Below the pieces are notes generated by a model. That model saw nothing but the letters and a program-made list of their open reading frames with translations, searched no databases and was not told the DNA's origin. Positions 41,599 to 49,922 of a stretch of DNA of 64,000 nt are shown one piece after another. Position numbers and translations under genes: made by a program. Within the stretch, counting starts at the first letter, position 1, and every line of letters starts with the position of its first letter. Origin of the DNA: Clostridium beijerinckii (GTDB lineage Bacteria; Bacillota; Clostridia; Clostridiales; Clostridiaceae); contig NZ_CP144906.1 in assembly GCF_036699995.1 (NCBI RefSeq), positions 2,495,001-2,559,000 of the forward strand, written 5' to 3'.

Positions 41599-41747
41599 AG
41601 TGCCCCACCGGGAACCCAAACAATGGACTAGTCTAATGCGTACAGATTATTACTTTGTAAAAGGCTCCGAGTAAGGAGGAGACTTTTACAATGTTAGAAG
41701 CCTGTAGCTGTATGACCTGTCCATTTTTGGGTGGTGGTTAAGGCACC
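41599..41747. repeat. 149-bp nested palindrome J
   Basis: Outer arms share GTGCC, ACCCAAA and AATGGAC in complementary order. An inner hairpin pairs TTGTAAAAGGCTCC with GGAGGAGACTTTTACAA. Bases 41384-41598 hold no supported gene. Confidence 0.75.
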
Positions 41748-41928
41748 AAAATGATTATGAGATAAAAGACCTTGTCCTTTAGAAAATGCGTATATAGGAA
41801 TACTAACTACATATATTACATCAGTAATAAGAAAATTTAGTTATATGAATATACAGTTACAAATAATATCTAATAAAGTTTATGTATGTAGATATATAAG
41901 AATAATACTTGGAGTGGCGGTAGCCACA

Positions 41929-41947
41929 AGGAGCACACAGTGCTCCT
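41929..41947. repeat. Short perfect hairpin K
   Basis: AGGAGCACACAGTGCTCCT: 8-bp stem and 3-base loop. It is flanked by GTGGC-GGTA-GCCAC at about 41914-41927. Confidence 0.75.
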
Positions 41948-41988
41948 AATATATTTATTCATTGCTGCCGCAGGCTACAATAAATAAT

Positions 41989-42090
41989 GAGAAGTTCAAG
42001 ATATATAAGATTTTTATAACTGTTCAGGATATACTAACATAACATATAAGTACTAGAAATAGCGTAATCTATAAATAGCTTGAACTTCTC
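41989..42090. repeat. Palindrome L, 12-bp perfect outer arms
   Basis: GAGAAGTTCAAG and CTTGAACTTCTC are exact complements 102 bp apart end to end. Partial pairing (TATA-rich) continues inward. Confidence 0.75.
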
Positions 42091-42096
42091 TTCCTT

Positions 42097-42206
42097 AGGA
42101 GTGAAGCGACGTTATTAGATTACAAAAAATGGACTGAATGAAGCTATAGCTAAATTTAAAATTGTCTAATAACTGTAATAGATTTATTCTGTCCATCTTA
42201 ACTCCT
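42097..42206. repeat. Nested palindrome M
   Basis: AGGAGT/ACTCCT form the outer pair and ATGGACTGAATGA/TTATTCTGTCCAT the inner (two mismatches). GTTATTAGA and TCTAATAAC form another complementary pair that interleaves with these. Confidence 0.7.
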
Positions 42207-42380
42207 TATATTATTTTAATTTGTAACATAATAATATTGATACAATAATATGAAAAGTTGTAAATAAATATACTTGTAATATAATAATAATTATATAAAG
42301 TGATATTAAATAGTTAAAGACTCTAGGCTTATAAAAAATTATATTAAAAGTATACAATTTATGTGGTTAGGAGAAAGCTT

Positions 42381-42557
42381 ATGCAAATTAATTATATGAC
42401 TCTAATTATGAATTGGATCAATTTTGGGGTAATAATTTTAATAATAATAGTAATATATAAAGGGGTAAACGCATTTAAAAGCTTTATAAAAAAGAATAAA
42501 CAAATGAATGAAAAATTGGATATTATTTTAGATACACTTGAAGAAAGCAAGAAATGA
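42381..42557 (+). CDS. 58-aa single-span membrane protein (DUF4083-like)
   Basis: MQINYMTLIMNWINFGVIILIIIVIYKGVNAFKSFIKKNKQMNEKLDIILDTLEESKK. It has one membrane helix (about 13-30), then a basic and heptad-rich cytoplasmic tail. This matches the layout of DUF4083 proteins as recalled. The ATG at 42381 follows TTAGGAGAAAGCTT. No functional partner is evident. The gap 42207-42380 holds nothing else. Confidence 0.65.
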   Translation: MQINYMTLIMNWINFGVIILIIIVIYKGVNAFKSFIKKNKQMNEKLDIILDTLEESKK

Positions 42558-42631
42558 ATTTAAGGTGTTTTTTTTATTTCTTGATAGTAAAGTATGATGA
42601 ATTAAGAACAATATTTTTTAGGAGTATAAAT

Positions 42632-42994
42632 ATGAAACTGGTATGTAAATTATGTAATATAGAAATAACAAATCATTTGGTAGAGCTACAGAATTTGAAT
42701 TTTCTAAATGAGAATGATGGTGAAGATTATATTCCTTCTGGTTTTTATATAGTTGGAGATGGAAGATATGATAGCAGGTCTAAAGGTAGGATAATTATTA
42801 ATTTAAATGATTTAATTAATTCAAAGCATCACTCCGATGCATCTCGATTAAACGGATGTTGTGGACTTGATGGCTTAGATGGCATAAATACTGTTTGCAT
42901 TAATAATCATGAAATTGGTACTGAAAACTCAGACTGTTGGATGGCTCACTATATTACACTTGAACCAGATATGATAGGATGGGTAGAAGATTAA
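42632..42994 (+). CDS. Hypothetical 120-aa Cys-rich protein
   Basis: MKLVCKLCNIEITNHLVELQ opens with a C-x2-C zinc-type knuckle. A later GCCGLDGLDGINTVCINNHEIGTENSDCWMAHYITLEPD block is conserved-looking, with several Cys and His. It may be an immunity or metal-binding protein; I recognise no family. TTAGGAGTATAAAT precedes the ATG at 42632. It ends 23 bases before the start of module copy 2, marking that junction. Confidence 0.6.
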   Translation: MKLVCKLCNIEITNHLVELQNLNFLNENDGEDYIPSGFYIVGDGRYDSRSKGRIIINLNDLINSKHHSDASRLNGCCGLDGLDGINTVCINNHEIGTENSDCWMAHYITLEPDMIGWVED

Positions 42995-43235
42995 GTGGTC
43001 AAGATTGATTCGTAATTTTCTTAATTTGTGTATCATTTTATAATTTAAATTCAAATTAAACTACTTAGTTTCGGTGTTCCAATACAAATAAATTTAAAGG
43101 CGATAAACACTATAAAATGGATCCTATAGAATGGACAGTTAGAAAAAAGGCTTATAAAGCTAAATTTCTTACTGACTCTATTTTACAGGGTCTTTTTTTG
43201 TTACAATTAATTTCAGTATAATTGGAGGGATGTTT

Positions 43236-43694
43236 ATGGGCGTCAATCATTTTACAGAAGAACAACAAGAAGAATTGCGAAATAATCCATATATCGAAAA
43301 AGTTAGTAATAAATCAATAACTTATACAACTGAATTTAAAGAACTGTTTGCAAAAGAATACCGTGCCGGAAAAATACCATCTCAAATATTGACTGAATGT
43401 GGAATTAATCATAAGTTCTTAGGTAAAAAACGTAAGGATGCTCTTGTTGCAATGGTGAAGAGATGTGAATTTCGCTCAGATGGCTTTGAAGATATAAGAA
43501 AATGTAACTTAGGTCGTCCAGTTGCAAAGGATTTAACTGATGCTGAACGAATTGCCAGACTCGAACATCAAATTAAATATTTAAAACAAGAAAATGAATT
43601 TTTAAAAAAAATCGAATTTCTAGACAAACAAGCCGAATGGAAGAACAAACAGAATCAACGCCAGAAGAAAAATTCAAACTCATCCAAGAAATGA
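43236..43694 (+). CDS. IS3-family transposase OrfA (HTH)
   Basis: 152 residues. The N-terminal part is a helix-turn-helix region (KELFAKEYRAGKIPSQILTECGINHKFLG), and a leucine-zipper-like coiled coil (RIARLEHQIKYLKQENEFLKK) follows. It binds the inverted repeats. The ATG at 43236 is set by TTGGAGGGATG. OrfB overlaps in the -1 frame. A run of eight A residues at 43604-43611 (codons L-K-K) is the likely slippery site for making the OrfAB fusion transposase. Confidence 0.88.
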   Translation: MGVNHFTEEQQEELRNNPYIEKVSNKSITYTTEFKELFAKEYRAGKIPSQILTECGINHKFLGKKRKDALVAMVKRCEFRSDGFEDIRKCNLGRPVAKDLTDAERIARLEHQIKYLKQENEFLKKIEFLDKQAEWKNKQNQRQKKNSNSSKK

Positions 43695-44593
43695 CTCAGC
43701 GTGATAATAATGAATTAAATATAAGTTGGCTATGTAAAATGGCTCGCGTGTCGCGAAGCGGATACTATAACTGGCTTCATTCATTTGGGCAACGATGTAA
43801 TAAGGAAGAACAGGATAGAGCTGATTTTACACTAATATTAGAAGCCTATAAGTATCGTGGATATGATAAGGGTAGACGTGGAATATATATGCGGCTGCTA
43901 CATATGGGCGTGCGAATGAATCAGAAAAAGATTAGCCGTCTAATGAAGAAATACAATCTCTTTTGTCCAATTAGGAAGGCCAATCCGTACCGTAGAATGG
44001 CGAAAGCTCTTAAGACAGATGCCATATCTGATAACCTTGTAAAACGTGAATTTGTAGAACATGGTGCAGGGAAAATACTTCTTACAGATATCACATATTT
44101 ATTTTATAACCATGGCTGTAAAGCTTATCTTTCTGTCATTAAAGATGCGTATACAAAACAGGTTCTGTCATATGTAGTAAGCGAGTCTCTTGAAGTTGAT
44201 TTTGTGTTAGAAACTATTAATAACTTAATTGATAAACATGGAGACAGCCTTCAAATGGATGCTATTCTTCATTCAGATCAAGGCTGTCATTATACCAGCA
44301 TTTCTTTCCGTCAGTTGCTGAAAGACAAAGAGCTGAGGCAGTCTATGTCACGAAGGGGAAATTGCTGGGATAACGCACCGCAGGAATCTTTCTTTGGGCA
44401 TATGAAAGATGAAATACATCTAGACAGATGCAGTACTTACGATGAACTTTGCAATGAAATTGATAATTATATGGACTATTATAATAATGAACGTTATCAG
44501 TGGAAACTAGCGAAGCTGGCACCAAATCAATATGCAGAATATATAATAACTGGAAAGCATCCGCTCAACGATGAACAGACAGGTCTTCCATGA
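43637..44593 (+). CDS. IS3-family transposase OrfB (DDE integrase domain)
   Basis: 318 residues as an independent ORF; the -1 frame is open further upstream to the A8 slippery run, so the active protein is probably the frameshift fusion. An HTH_21-type segment (YKYRGYDKGRRGIYMRLLHMGVRMNQKKISRLMKKY) precedes the rve catalytic core. The catalytic residues are Asp in LLTDITYL, Asp in ILHSDQGCHY and Glu in NAPQESFFGHMKDE. The gene is intact. Its 3' end overlaps the antisense 117-aa ORF by 29 bases. Confidence 0.93.
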   Translation: MEEQTESTPEEKFKLIQEMTQRDNNELNISWLCKMARVSRSGYYNWLHSFGQRCNKEEQDRADFTLILEAYKYRGYDKGRRGIYMRLLHMGVRMNQKKISRLMKKYNLFCPIRKANPYRRMAKALKTDAISDNLVKREFVEHGAGKILLTDITYLFYNHGCKAYLSVIKDAYTKQVLSYVVSESLEVDFVLETINNLIDKHGDSLQMDAILHSDQGCHYTSISFRQLLKDKELRQSMSRRGNCWDNAPQESFFGHMKDEIHLDRCSTYDELCNEIDNYMDYYNNERYQWKLAKLAPNQYAEYIITGKHPLNDEQTGLP

Positions 44594-44918
44594 ACTGGGT
44601 ATGGTAACGTTGGCTATACATAGCCCGGTATTCATCCTTAATCAGTGATTCAGAACTACACTCTGGATTGATCATGTCATAGAAATACATTTCATATGCG
44701 AGGTCATGGAAATCGGTTTTTAAAATCCATTTCAGCACATAAAACAGATAGTCAAGTTCTTCTGTAATTATCACAGCTTCCATCATTTGTACATAAAACC
44801 ATATCCACTTCACTTCATTAAGCTGTTCGCAATAACGAATAACATAAGAGGGAATATCATCACTTAACATAGATTCCTTGAAAGTATTTAAGTTTTCTAT
44901 AAATTTTCTATTTATCAT
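44565..44918 (-). CDS. 117-aa ORF inside the IS3 element, possible passenger
   Basis: MINRKFIENLNTFKESMLSD begins a helical, Tyr/Met/Asp-rich protein with no signal peptide and no recognised domain. It occupies the DNA between the transposase and the right inverted repeat, on the opposite strand. No clear ribosome site precedes the ATG, which lowers confidence. A bidirectional-looking hairpin (44945-44993) separates it from the IS end. If real it is a passenger gene, unusual for IS3-family elements. Confidence 0.45.
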   Translation of the reverse strand: MINRKFIENLNTFKESMLSDDIPSYVIRYCEQLNEVKWIWFYVQMMEAVIITEELDYLFYVLKWILKTDFHDLAYEMYFYDMINPECSSESLIKDEYRAMYSQRYHTQFMEDLSVHR

Positions 44919-44944
44919 AATAATACAAGATACAGTTAGCTATT

Positions 44945-44993
44945 AAGATGAACCAACATCAAATCCAAAGGATTCAATGTTGGCTCATCTTTT
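44945..44993. terminator. Hairpin near the right end of the IS3 element
   Basis: AAGATGAACCAACAT pairs with ATGTTGGCTCATCTT (one mismatch), with inner AATCC/GGATT pairing and a TTTT tail. It probably protects the element from outside transcription. Confidence 0.75.
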
Positions 44994-45113
44994 CTGCATC
45001 TCCTCCTTACGGATAAAATACATGATTTAGATTTAAAATCTAATGCCTTTTTTTATAAATGTCCTTGACAATGGGACCACTTTACTAATAATCAATGTTT
45101 ATCGCCTTTTTAC

Positions 45114-45314
45114 TCATGCCACTTTATGAGAATCATCAGTAGGACTCTCTGTATCAATAGCAACACCAAGTTTAGCTGATATTATGGTATTTAACTTATT
45201 AATTGAACTTGCTAAGCTAACAATTTGCTTCTCTAAGCGTATTAGCAAATATGCAGACACTGCCACGGGAAAGCCATTATTAACAATAAGATCCATTAAT
45301 TGATTTACTTCCAT
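45114..45314 (-). CDS. YvrJ-family small membrane protein (module copy 2)
   Basis: 66 residues, differing from the protein at 412-612 at two positions (S to A in SLASS, S to P in ESPTD). A single N-terminal hydrophobic helix is followed by a polar tail. GGAGGTGGTGAG precedes the ATG. Because the IS3 insertion split the downstream terminator hairpin, its transcript now lacks the original terminator and would run into the IS element's right end. Confidence 0.8.
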   Translation of the reverse strand: MEVNQLMDLIVNNGFPVAVSAYLLIRLEKQIVSLASSINKLNTIISAKLGVAIDTESPTDDSHKVA

Positions 45315-45416
45315 AAACTCACCACCTCCTATAAGAGATATATGAAATAAAATATATTAGTTCATATTTAGCTAATAAATAATTATCTAAAATTAAAATA
45401 GATAAGATAAACTAAA

Positions 45417-45941
45417 TTATTGAGTGCCGCCTTCGTTTGCAATGTGATTATAATAATAATTTATAGCAACATCAACTATGGTACTGACACATACATTAAT
45501 ATCTGGATGGATGCTCTTTAATTCATTTATCTTTCTTATGGTAGAATTTCTAAGGGTATAGCTCCTTTTAATATTTGGAGTTTCACCATCAATGGCAGGA
45601 GCAGCACCATTAGGTAGTGGAGTTCTTCTATTATCAAACAGTTCTTTAGTAGAGCTTAAAGTATTTTTTATTTCTATGGAGTTAGTTATATTATTTTTAA
45701 AATTGCTGTTACTAGTTGAAGCTGTATTAGTTTGAGCATTGTTTTTAGGATCTTCTTGAATAGAATTATTATTAGATTTACTATCAGAGCTAGTTTGAAT
45801 AATGTTAGTATCAGAATCATCAAAAGAGAAGGAAGATATGCAGTCACCAGTTATAGGAGTTTCGCTAGTAAATCCATATACTTCACCTTCATCATATTCA
45901 AAATCATTTTTAGGAACGTTTGATGTTTTTCTTCTAGCCAT
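45417..45941 (-). CDS. Ribbon-helix-helix protein (module copy 2)
   Basis: 174 residues, the same length and layout as 708-1232: Asn/Ser-rich disordered N-terminus and a C-terminal RHH domain (KRSYTLRNSTIRKINELKS followed by VCVSTIVDVAINYYYNH). Differences are concentrated in the last helix (AIEHYHNHIVNE against AINYYYNHIANE). The two regulators may therefore recognise slightly different operators or avoid mixed dimers. AAGGAGGG precedes the start, with the repeat array upstream. Confidence 0.6.
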   Translation of the reverse strand: MARRKTSNVPKNDFEYDEGEVYGFTSETPITGDCISSFSFDDSDTNIIQTSSDSKSNNNSIQEDPKNNAQTNTASTSNSNFKNNITNSIEIKNTLSSTKELFDNRRTPLPNGAAPAIDGETPNIKRSYTLRNSTIRKINELKSIHPDINVCVSTIVDVAINYYYNHIANEGGTQ

Positions 45942-46007
45942 AAATTATATACCCTCCTTAGCCTTATTTTTATGTATCCTCGTAAAGGATATATGGTTAT
46001 TTATTAG

Positions 46008-46122
46008 AGATTCTAAAATTCTAAAGAATTTAGGAATATATATTTTTTAGAATTTAAGAATAAAAGAACTTAAGAATGATGGAATTTAAGAATATTAGAA
46101 CTTAAGAATATAAGAATTTGCT
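46008..46122. repeat. Expanded TTTAAGAAT-type repeat array (copy 2)
   Basis: At least six units of the type (G)AAYTTAAGAAT lie between the RHH gene and the divergent 80-aa gene. The corresponding array in copy 1 (1308-1402) is shorter and more degenerate. Confidence 0.65.
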
Positions 46123-46260
46123 TGTAAAATGCGGGTTAGGAGATTAGATATACAAATTTAATCATGATTTTAATGTTATGTTACAGTATAAAACATATAT
46201 CCATAATAGCAGCTCATAAATTTTAAAGCTGTAAATAAATTATTGGAGTGTGTTGTAAAA

Positions 46261-46503
46261 ATGATTAGAGATGAAATTAAACTTAATTCAGAAGAAGGAG
46301 AGATTTTTGATAAAAAGCAGATTGCTTTAGCAATTAGGAATTCTACTTTTAATGATGAACTCCAATGTTCTTTAATTACTGAAGGAATACTTAATAAATG
46401 TGAAGGATGTTCTCTTAAATATATTTGTGATAGCATTGATCAAGTAGCTCAAAACTATATTGATAAGACTACAGATGTTATTAATAATTTTAATTTTGAA
46501 TAA
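46261..46503 (+). CDS. Conserved 80-aa protein (module copy 2)
   Basis: Identical to 1544-1786 except Gly for Ala early in the protein (SEEGEIF). It keeps the Cys cluster LNKCEGCSLKYICD. It runs toward the sigma gene and ends before the same bidirectional hairpin (about 46535-46564). Synonymous differences outnumber replacements between the copies, suggesting that the protein is functional. No family is recognised. Confidence 0.7.
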   Translation: MIRDEIKLNSEEGEIFDKKQIALAIRNSTFNDELQCSLITEGILNKCEGCSLKYICDSIDQVAQNYIDKTTDVINNFNFE

Positions 46504-46562
46504 GTGGATATAGATTAATATAGTTATATAAAATAAAAACTCCTAGGTTAGCCTTGGAGTTT

Positions 46563-47150
46563 TTACGCTTTGATGCTTTCATAATAATGCGATATATTGT
46601 TTAATATTTTCTTTAGAATAGTGTTCTTTTTTAGGATAGCAGTAGAGTAGCACATATTTTTAAAATAAGCATATTCTTTTACAGTATAATTTTTATAGAA
46701 TACATAATCTATGAGTTCAAGCTCATCTTCATTTAAATTCTTAAGGGCTAATTTTAAATCTTCATAATCACACATTTCACATAATGATACTTCAGTGGAG
46801 ATTTCTTCTGAAGGAAGATTACTTTCAAAATTATCATGTAAACTTAATGCATCACTACCTTCAGTAGATCTTCTAGTTTTAATTCTTTTGATTAAATCAC
46901 TCATATTATTTTTAATGGCATTAGTAGCATAGGCAACGAATCTATGCTTTTCTAAATTGTACATGTAAACAGACTTAAAAAGTGATTGGTAACATTCCTG
47001 CATAATATCATGTGCGTTATATCCATCAATGAAAGTTCTTTTAGAAATATTATAAATTAAAGTCCTGAATTCTTCAGCTAATTTTTCTTTTGCTTCTTCA
47101 TCATTATTTTTACACTTGATAACTAAAACTTCAATATAATTAAAATCCAT
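46563..47150 (-). CDS. UviA/TcdR-like RNA polymerase sigma factor (copy 2)
   Basis: 195 residues with three differences from the copy at 1845-2432 (I for T near residue 9, Y for F in region 4, S for G near the C-terminus). Region 2 and region 4 are intact. AGAAGGAGG precedes the ATG at 47150. It is divergent from amidase copy 2 with the same palindrome between them. Two near-identical sigma factors should recognise the same promoters, so each could activate both modules. Confidence 0.8.
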   Translation of the reverse strand: MDFNYIEVLVIKCKNNDEEAKEKLAEEFRTLIYNISKRTFIDGYNAHDIMQECYQSLFKSVYMYNLEKHRFVAYATNAIKNNMSDLIKRIKTRRSTEGSDALSLHDNFESNLPSEEISTEVSLCEMCDYEDLKLALKNLNEDELELIDYVFYKNYTVKEYAYFKNMCYSTAILKKNTILKKILNNISHYYESIKA

Positions 47151-47250
47151 ATAAGCCTCCTTCTGCAACTAAGAGTTATGAATTAAATATTTTACATATA
47201 TTGTGTCTAATGTTAAATTTACCTCTACATATAGTATATATGGTTAAAAT

Positions 47251-47267
47251 TCATATAACGTATATGA
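47251..47267. promoter_or_regulatory. Palindrome TCATATA-N3-TATATGA upstream of amidase copy 2
   Basis: Identical to 2533-2549 and in the same position relative to both genes. Confidence 0.5.
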
Positions 47268-47305
47268 GTAATTAAAAAATTAAGAATTATAGGGAGAGAT
47301 GTAAA

Positions 47306-48205
47306 ATGAGCAATTTTATAATAGCTGCAGGTCATACCGCTAGTGGTAATGTTGGATGTGGAGTTATTGATAAGTTAGATGAGAGCAATTGTACAAGAGA
47401 AATTGGAGCTTTAGTTGCACAGTATTTACAGGAGAAAGGCCACGGTGTTAACTTACTTAGGATTGATAAGAGCAATAGCTATAACTGTGAAGATTGTTAT
47501 GAAAGAGCAAATCAAGCTAATGAAATAGCAAAGACAAAAGATATAAAACTTTATGTTGAGATTCATATTAATGCAGGAGGAGGTAGTGGCCCTGAAGTAT
47601 TAGCATTTGGAAAATCAGAAGTAGCTAATCAATATGCTGCTAAAGTATGCAATGAATTATCAAGTACTCTGAACTTACCTAATAGAGGAGTAAAAACAAG
47701 AAACTTAATTGTTCTTAACGAAACTATTATGCCTGCAATTTTAGTTGAATGTTTATTTGCTGATAGTGATGATGCAAATAAATATAATCCGGAAGTAATT
47801 GCAAGAGCTATTGTTAAGGGATTAGTTAGAGACGATGGTTCTAGCAATGGAGAATGGAAATTTGGTTGGAATAGTAATGATGTTGGCTGGTGGTATTGCA
47901 CGGATATAGAAAATAAATATTACTATACCTCATATAATGGTTGGAAAGAAATTGATGGTGAGTGGTATATATTTGATGGTAAAGGATATGCATTGCAAGA
48001 TACCTGGTATTATGATACTAATAATAAGTCCTGGTACTACTTAGATTCTGATTGCAAAATGCTTAGGGGGAGTAAGGATAAGCCTTTGTGGAAGTGTATA
48101 GATAGTGGATGTTATGCTTTTGATGAACAAGGGAAGATGTATTGTGATTGTGTTACGCCTGATAATTATAGAGTTGGCGGGAGTGGAGCTTGGGTTAATT
48201 TATAA
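47306..48205 (+). CDS. N-acetylmuramoyl-L-alanine amidase with cell-wall-binding repeats (copy 2)
   Basis: 299 residues. The Amidase_3 domain (1-175) retains AGHTASGN, YVEIHIN and MPAILVECLF. The C-terminal repeats (WKFGWNSNDVGWWYCTDIENKYYYTSYNGWKEIDGEWYIF) match copy 1 in design but differ at many positions, and the last 60 residues are clearly divergent. The binding specificity may thus have changed while the enzyme is conserved. No signal peptide. AGGGAGAG precedes the ATG. A terminator hairpin follows at 48276. Confidence 0.9.
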   Translation: MSNFIIAAGHTASGNVGCGVIDKLDESNCTREIGALVAQYLQEKGHGVNLLRIDKSNSYNCEDCYERANQANEIAKTKDIKLYVEIHINAGGGSGPEVLAFGKSEVANQYAAKVCNELSSTLNLPNRGVKTRNLIVLNETIMPAILVECLFADSDDANKYNPEVIARAIVKGLVRDDGSSNGEWKFGWNSNDVGWWYCTDIENKYYYTSYNGWKEIDGEWYIFDGKGYALQDTWYYDTNNKSWYYLDSDCKMLRGSKDKPLWKCIDSGCYAFDEQGKMYCDCVTPDNYRVGGSGAWVNL

Positions 48206-48275
48206 AAATGAATTAGTTAGCTGAAATTCAGAGATATAATAAGTTAATATTTGATTGATGAAATACTGATATAAA

Positions 48276-48320
48276 AGTAGCTATGAATATTAGTGGAATT
48301 TAATAAGATTCATAGCCACT
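48276..48320 (+). terminator. Hairpin after amidase copy 2
   Basis: AGTAGCTATGAAT and ATTCATAGCCACT form a 13-bp stem with one mismatch; the tail is only moderately T-rich. Confidence 0.65.
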
Positions 48321-48446
48321 TTCATATGTAAAATGCTTTTGGTAATTGCTAAAATATTACATGTATAGTAATATTATATTAAGTCGATATACAATGAAAT
48401 ATAGTAATATACTTAATATAAAATCAAAATTGTAACGGAGGATAAA

Positions 48447-49922
48447 ATGATAACTGGAGAAATTAAAAATAAAATAGATAAAATATGGCTTGATATTTAT
48501 GCTGGAGGTATTACACAGCCTCTTACAGTAATTGAACAATTAACATACCTTATGTTCATTCGTTCTCTTGATGAAAAAGAAATGGAAAATGAGAGTTTAG
48601 AATTATTAGGAGAAGAAGGGATTACTAAGATTTTTCCTCAAACTGATGAAGGTCAATCCATGCGATGGAGTAAATTTAAGGATAAGGATTCTAGAGAAAT
48701 TTATGATATTGTAAGCTCAAAGGTATTTCCGTACATAAAAGCAATGAATAATAATGAAGAGTCAGCATTTTCAAGATATATGGAAGATGCTATGTTTCTA
48801 ATACCAACACCTCAAGTTCTTCAAAAGATTATAACTGGATTAGATGAATTATATGAGCATGACATACAAAATCTTGATATGCAGGGTGATTTATATGAAT
48901 ACATGCTTGGAAAACTTGCAACAGCAGGTCAAAATGGACAGTTTAGAACACCAAAGCATATTAGAGATCTTATGGTTAGACTACTTGAACCAACACCTGA
49001 TGATAAAATATGTGATCCTGCTTGTGGTACAGCTGGATTTTTAATATCATCAGCAGAATTTATTCGTGAGAAATATGAAACTAAAATGACTACAGAGCAG
49101 TGGGAAAAATTTAATGGAGAACTGTTTTCAGGCTTCGATACAGACAGAACTATGTTACGTTTATCAGCAATGAACTTAATGCTGCATTCTATATCTAATC
49201 CTAATATTAATTATGCAGATAGTGTATCCAAGAGTAATAATATAGAAGATGAATATAGTATTATTTTAGCTAATCCACCTTTTACTGGAACTGTTGATGA
49301 AGAAGGAATTCATGATAATTTAAAATCAGCATGTAACACTAAAAAAACAGAATTATTATTTTTAGCATTGTTTATTCGTATGCTTAAAGTTGGAGGAAGA
49401 TGTGCTTGCATAGTTCCTGATGGGGTAATGTTTGGTGCAACAAAAGCTCATAAAGCGTTAAGAAAAGAAATAGTAGATAACCAGCAGTTACAAGCAATTA
49501 TTTCTATGCCAAGTGGAGTGTTTAAGCCTTATGCAGGAGTTTCAACAGCAATATTAGTATTTACTAAAACAAATGCAGGAGGAACAGATAAGGTATGGTT
49601 CTATGATATGAAATCAGATGGATTCTCATTAGATGATAAGAGAAATAACCTTGGTGATGGTGGAGATATAAGTGACATTATAGAAAGATTTCATAACCTT
49701 GAAAAAGAATTGGATAGAAAGAAAATAGATCAAAGTTTCTTAGTGAATAAAGCTGAAATTGAAGAAAATGATTATGATCTATCTATCAATCGCTATAAGG
49801 AAATTGAGTATGAAAAAGTGGAGTATGATGCTCCAGAAGAAATAATGACTAGGTTAGACGAACTTGCTTTGGACATTAGCTCTAAGATGGAAGAGTTAAG
49901 GGAGTTGATGGATAATGAGTAA
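48447..49922 (+). CDS. hsdM: Type I restriction-modification methyltransferase subunit
   Basis: 491 residues. The N-terminal HsdM_N helical domain (1-135) is followed by an N6-adenine methyltransferase core. Motif I, D190-PACGTAGF, binds S-adenosylmethionine, and N276-P-P-F is the catalytic motif IV. It methylates adenine within the HsdS recognition site and is part of the restriction complex. AACGGAGGATAAA precedes the ATG. The hsdS start overlaps its end by eight bases, indicating translational coupling. It is the first gene of the hsdMSR operon. Confidence 0.95.
   Translation: MITGEIKNKIDKIWLDIYAGGITQPLTVIEQLTYLMFIRSLDEKEMENESLELLGEEGITKIFPQTDEGQSMRWSKFKDKDSREIYDIVSSKVFPYIKAMNNNEESAFSRYMEDAMFLIPTPQVLQKIITGLDELYEHDIQNLDMQGDLYEYMLGKLATAGQNGQFRTPKHIRDLMVRLLEPTPDDKICDPACGTAGFLISSAEFIREKYETKMTTEQWEKFNGELFSGFDTDRTMLRLSAMNLMLHSISNPNINYADSVSKSNNIEDEYSIILANPPFTGTVDEEGIHDNLKSACNTKKTELLFLALFIRMLKVGGRCACIVPDGVMFGATKAHKALRKEIVDNQQLQAIISMPSGVFKPYAGVSTAILVFTKTNAGGTDKVWFYDMKSDGFSLDDKRNNLGDGGDISDIIERFHNLEKELDRKKIDQSFLVNKAEIEENDYDLSINRYKEIEYEKVEYDAPEEIMTRLDELALDISSKMEELRELMDNE

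Larger units (their letters stand above)
43113..45083 (+). mobile_element. IS3-family element, 1971 bp, with extra 3' DNA
   Basis: The two ends align as imperfect inverted repeats over about 40 bases (left TGGATCCTATAGAATGGACA, right TGGTCCCATTGTCAAGGACA on the complementary strand, each followed by a T/A-rich stretch and AAAAAAGGC). ACTA occurs directly on both sides (43109-43112 and 45084-45087), matching a 4-bp target duplication when compared with module copy 1. Typical IS3 elements are 1.2-1.6 kb; the surplus lies 3' of the transposase and holds a 117-aa antisense ORF. A hairpin with TTTTTTT near 43177-43200 may block incoming transcription. Confidence 0.85.
43018..47870. repeat. Direct repeat, copy 2 of the YvrJ/RHH/sigma/amidase module
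   Basis: Homologous to 291-3150 in the same orientation. It is interrupted at 43113-45083 by an IS3-family element. Left of 43018 the sequences are unrelated; on the right homology fades within the amidase binding repeats. Confidence 0.9.

Noticed and set aside
35224..42206. Integron with attC sites
   Set aside because: No GTTRRRY/RYYYAAC ends could be found on the palindromes and no IntI-type integrase is encoded; the only integrase is phage-type and 17 kb away.
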